Source: Acidobacteriaceae bacterium (GTDB lineage: Bacteria; Acidobacteriota; Terriglobia; Terriglobales; Acidobacteriaceae). Taken from it: a stretch of DNA of 6,044 nt. Position numbers and translations under genes: made by a program. Positions 5,043 to 6,044 of the stretch are shown in pieces (position 1 is the first letter of the stretch; every line of letters begins with the position of its first letter). The stretch is taken from assembly GCA_030040175.1 (NCBI GenBank), contig JASHUF010000177.1:1-6044 (forward strand), given 5' to 3'. The notes below the pieces were generated by a model. The model was given only the letters and a program-made list of their open reading frames with translations. It did not search any database and was not told where the DNA came from.

Positions 5043-5168
5043 CAGCTTCTAGCTTCTAGCCGCTAGCTTTCAGCTTCATCCTGCTTAGCCAACTTCTCAA
5101 TTCGCCCCTCGGAACTTCGCTCTCGCGACTACTGAGCTAGAAGCCAGGAGCTAGAGGCTAATAGCTGC
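5043..5168. repeat. Heptad inverted-repeat element H (rplW-rplB spacer)
   Basis: The left arm (5043-5077) reads CAGCTTC, TAGCTTC, TAGCCGC, TAGCTTT, CAGCTTC. The right arm (5134-5168) reads GAGCTAG, AAGCCAG, GAGCTAG, AGGCTAA, TAGCTGC. The 56-nt centre begins ATCCTGCTTAGCC, close to the start of the element C centre. In mRNA sense it starts 1 nt after the rplW stop and ends 19 nt before the rplB ATG. The rplB Shine-Dalgarno block AAGGAAA (5029-5035) falls exactly two heptads further on in the same 7-bp register. Confidence 0.9.
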
Positions 5169-5169
5169 C

Positions 5170-5463
5170 TCAGAGGTTGCTCACGTACTCCGGCAGCTTT
5201 TGCCCCGCCTTGAGGCGCACATACGCCTTCTTCCAGTCCGCGCGGAAGCCCGTCGAGCGGCCCCGCCGGCGCTCCTTGCCGGCAAAGTTCGCCGTGCGCA
5301 CCGCAGCCACCTTCACCTTGAACAGTGTCTCCACGGCTTCCTTCACTTCGTTCTTGGTCGCCTGCGGCGCCACCTCGAAGACCAGCGTGGCTTCGGTCTC
5401 CTTCACCCCCAGGCCCTTTTCCGTAATCAGCGGGCGATGAATCACGCGATAGAGCGTCGGCAT
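5170..5463 (-). CDS. rplW: 50S ribosomal protein L23
   Basis: L23 sits at the exit of the polypeptide tunnel and is the docking point of trigger factor and the signal recognition particle. The product has 97 residues, a normal length. YRVIHRPLITEKG (5-17) is the family opening, ATKNEVKEAVETLFKVKVAA (35-54) is the conserved helix, and the C-terminal part contains the basic loop GKERRRGRSTGFRADWKKAY (62-81) and LKAGQKLPEY. The reading frame stays open far upstream, but homology, length and the ribosome-binding site fix the start at 5461-5463. The ATG shares one base with the rplD stop (TAATG). A strong AAGGAGG (5471-5477) lies 7 nt upstream inside rplD. Confidence 0.98.
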   Translation of the reverse strand: MPTLYRVIHRPLITEKGLGVKETEATLVFEVAPQATKNEVKEAVETLFKVKVAAVRTANFAGKERRRGRSTGFRADWKKAYVRLKAGQKLPEYVSNL

Positions 5464-6044
5464 TACGCGGCCTCCTTGGCTGCGGCTTTCCGCTTCGAGG
5501 CTGCTTTTTCCAGCGCGTCGGTCAACTGTTCGATGGCCGCCGCGGAAAAGATCGCGCGCTCGTAGCGCAGCAGATCGTAAGGGTGCACCTCGTTGTTCAG
5601 CATCAATTCCACCCCGGCCAGGTTGCGCACGCCCTGAAGCAGACTCTGCGAAAGCGTCTTCGCGTTTTCCACCAGCAGCACCGTCCGCGTCACTCCCAGC
5701 TTCTTGAGCGCGGCGGCGTAGAGCTTGGTCTTGGCTTCCTTGATCTCGAGCGAATCGACCACCGTCAGCGTGCCGTCGGCCAGTTTCGCCGCCAGCGCCG
5801 AGCGCAGCGCGCCCAGCAGCTTCTTGCGCGGGAAGGGATACTCGTAGCTGCGCGGCTGCGGCCCGTGCACCGTGCCGCCATGCCGCCACAGCGGCGAGCG
5901 CACGCTTCCGACGCGCGCGCGGCCCGTGCCCTTCTGCTTCCACAGCTTCTTGCCCGAGCCGGCGACCAGCTTGCGGTTCTTGGTGGCGTGCGTACCCTGG
6001 CGCAGCGAAGCGCGGTAGTGCTTCACCGCCTCCCACAGCAGAGT
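5463..6044 (-). CDS. rplD: 50S ribosomal protein L4 (N-terminus cut by window edge)
   Basis: L4 binds 23S rRNA early in assembly and its loop lines the exit tunnel opposite L22. In E. coli it also represses the S10 operon. The 193 visible residues run in frame from the window edge to a TAA that overlaps rplW. The tunnel loop is present: SLRQGTHATKNRKLV, then KKLWKQKGTGRAR, where the Lys before GTGRAR matches the E. coli position linked to erythromycin resistance, then SVRSPLWRHGGTVHGPQPRS. The C-terminal domain includes LYAAALKKLGVTRTVLLVEN and NLAGVELMLNNEVHPYDLLR. An internal GTG at 6026 is not the start: the preceding codons (TLLWEA) continue the L4 helix, and the family has a further 40 or so residues before this point. 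The end is Ala/Lys-rich. Confidence 0.98.
   Translation of the reverse strand, partial: TLLWEAVKHYRASLRQGTHATKNRKLVAGSGKKLWKQKGTGRARVGSVRSPLWRHGGTVHGPQPRSYEYPFPRKKLLGALRSALAAKLADGTLTVVDSLEIKEAKTKLYAAALKKLGVTRTVLLVENAKTLSQSLLQGVRNLAGVELMLNNEVHPYDLLRYERAIFSAAAIEQLTDALEKAASKRKAAAKEAA
5471..5477 (-). promoter_or_regulatory. rplW Shine-Dalgarno inside rplD
   Basis: AAGGAGG, a near-perfect anti-16S match, lies 7 nt before the rplW ATG and within the last codons of rplD. With the TAATG overlap it supports reinitiation or coupled translation of L23 after L4. It fixes the start of rplW in a frame that is open for a long way upstream. Confidence 0.9.

Noticed and set aside
4292..5059. Plus-strand open frame of 255 codons opposite rplB
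   Set aside because: Antisense shadow of L2 with composition expected from the complementary GC-rich codons. No plausible start signal or domain.
265..5168. Heptad arrays as a CRISPR array
   Set aside because: Units are 7 bp, contiguous, degenerate and in inverted halves. There are no 25-40 bp repeats with unique spacers, and the copies are separated by genes.
5463..6026. rplD starting at the GTG at 6026
   Set aside because: The frame continues to the window edge and L4 homology extends upstream, so the GTG is an internal Val codon.
5170..6036. Minus-strand frame of 288 codons that could suggest an L23 fusion
   Set aside because: The upstream two thirds is an out-of-frame reading of rplD. 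The L23 family starts at MPTLYRVIHR with a strong Shine-Dalgarno, and rplD is intact in its own frame.

Overview
The window is a slice of the conserved bacterial S10-spc ribosomal protein operon. All eleven genes lie on the minus strand, so transcription runs from high to low coordinates: rplD (L4, 5' end cut by the window), rplW (L23), rplB (L2), rpsS (S19), rplV (L22), rpsC (S3), rplP (L16), rpmC (L29), rpsQ (S17), rplN (L14), rplX (L24, 3' end cut by the window). The order is canonical and every frame is intact. The DNA is GC-rich. The protein sequences (notably L23 and L16) and an intergenic repeat built around CATCCTGAGCGAAGTCG suggest a member of the Acidobacteriota, perhaps Terriglobia. 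That is recall and inference, not a search result.

The coding content is ordinary, but the spaces between genes are not. Such operons normally have gaps of 0-30 nt. Here seven of the ten junctions carry 104-156 nt spacers, each filled by the same architecture: about five in-phase 7-bp units (consensus TAGCTTC) on the low-coordinate side, a 19-70 nt unrelated centre, then five units of the reverse complement (GAAGCTA) on the high-coordinate side. In the mRNA each would fold into a long imperfect hairpin that starts 1-5 nt after a stop codon and ends at or over the ribosome-binding site of the next gene. In rpsS, and probably rpmC, the Shine-Dalgarno sequence lies inside a heptad.

The three junctions without this element are rplD/rplW (TAATG overlap), rpmC/rpsQ (TAA directly followed by ATG) and rplV/rpsC. 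The last has a 209-nt spacer with a different repeat family: two near-identical 27-bp direct repeats plus a diverged third piece.

Functionally the genes encode proteins of the large-subunit exit-tunnel and peptidyl-transferase region (L2, L4, L22, L23, L24, L29), the GTPase-side and intersubunit region (L14, L16), and the small-subunit head and body (S3, S19, S17). Several carry extra tails, the largest being a Lys/Ala-rich C-terminal tail of about 70 residues on L22. No promoter or rho-independent terminator is visible, as expected for the interior of a long operon. No stretch longer than 300 bases lacks a gene.
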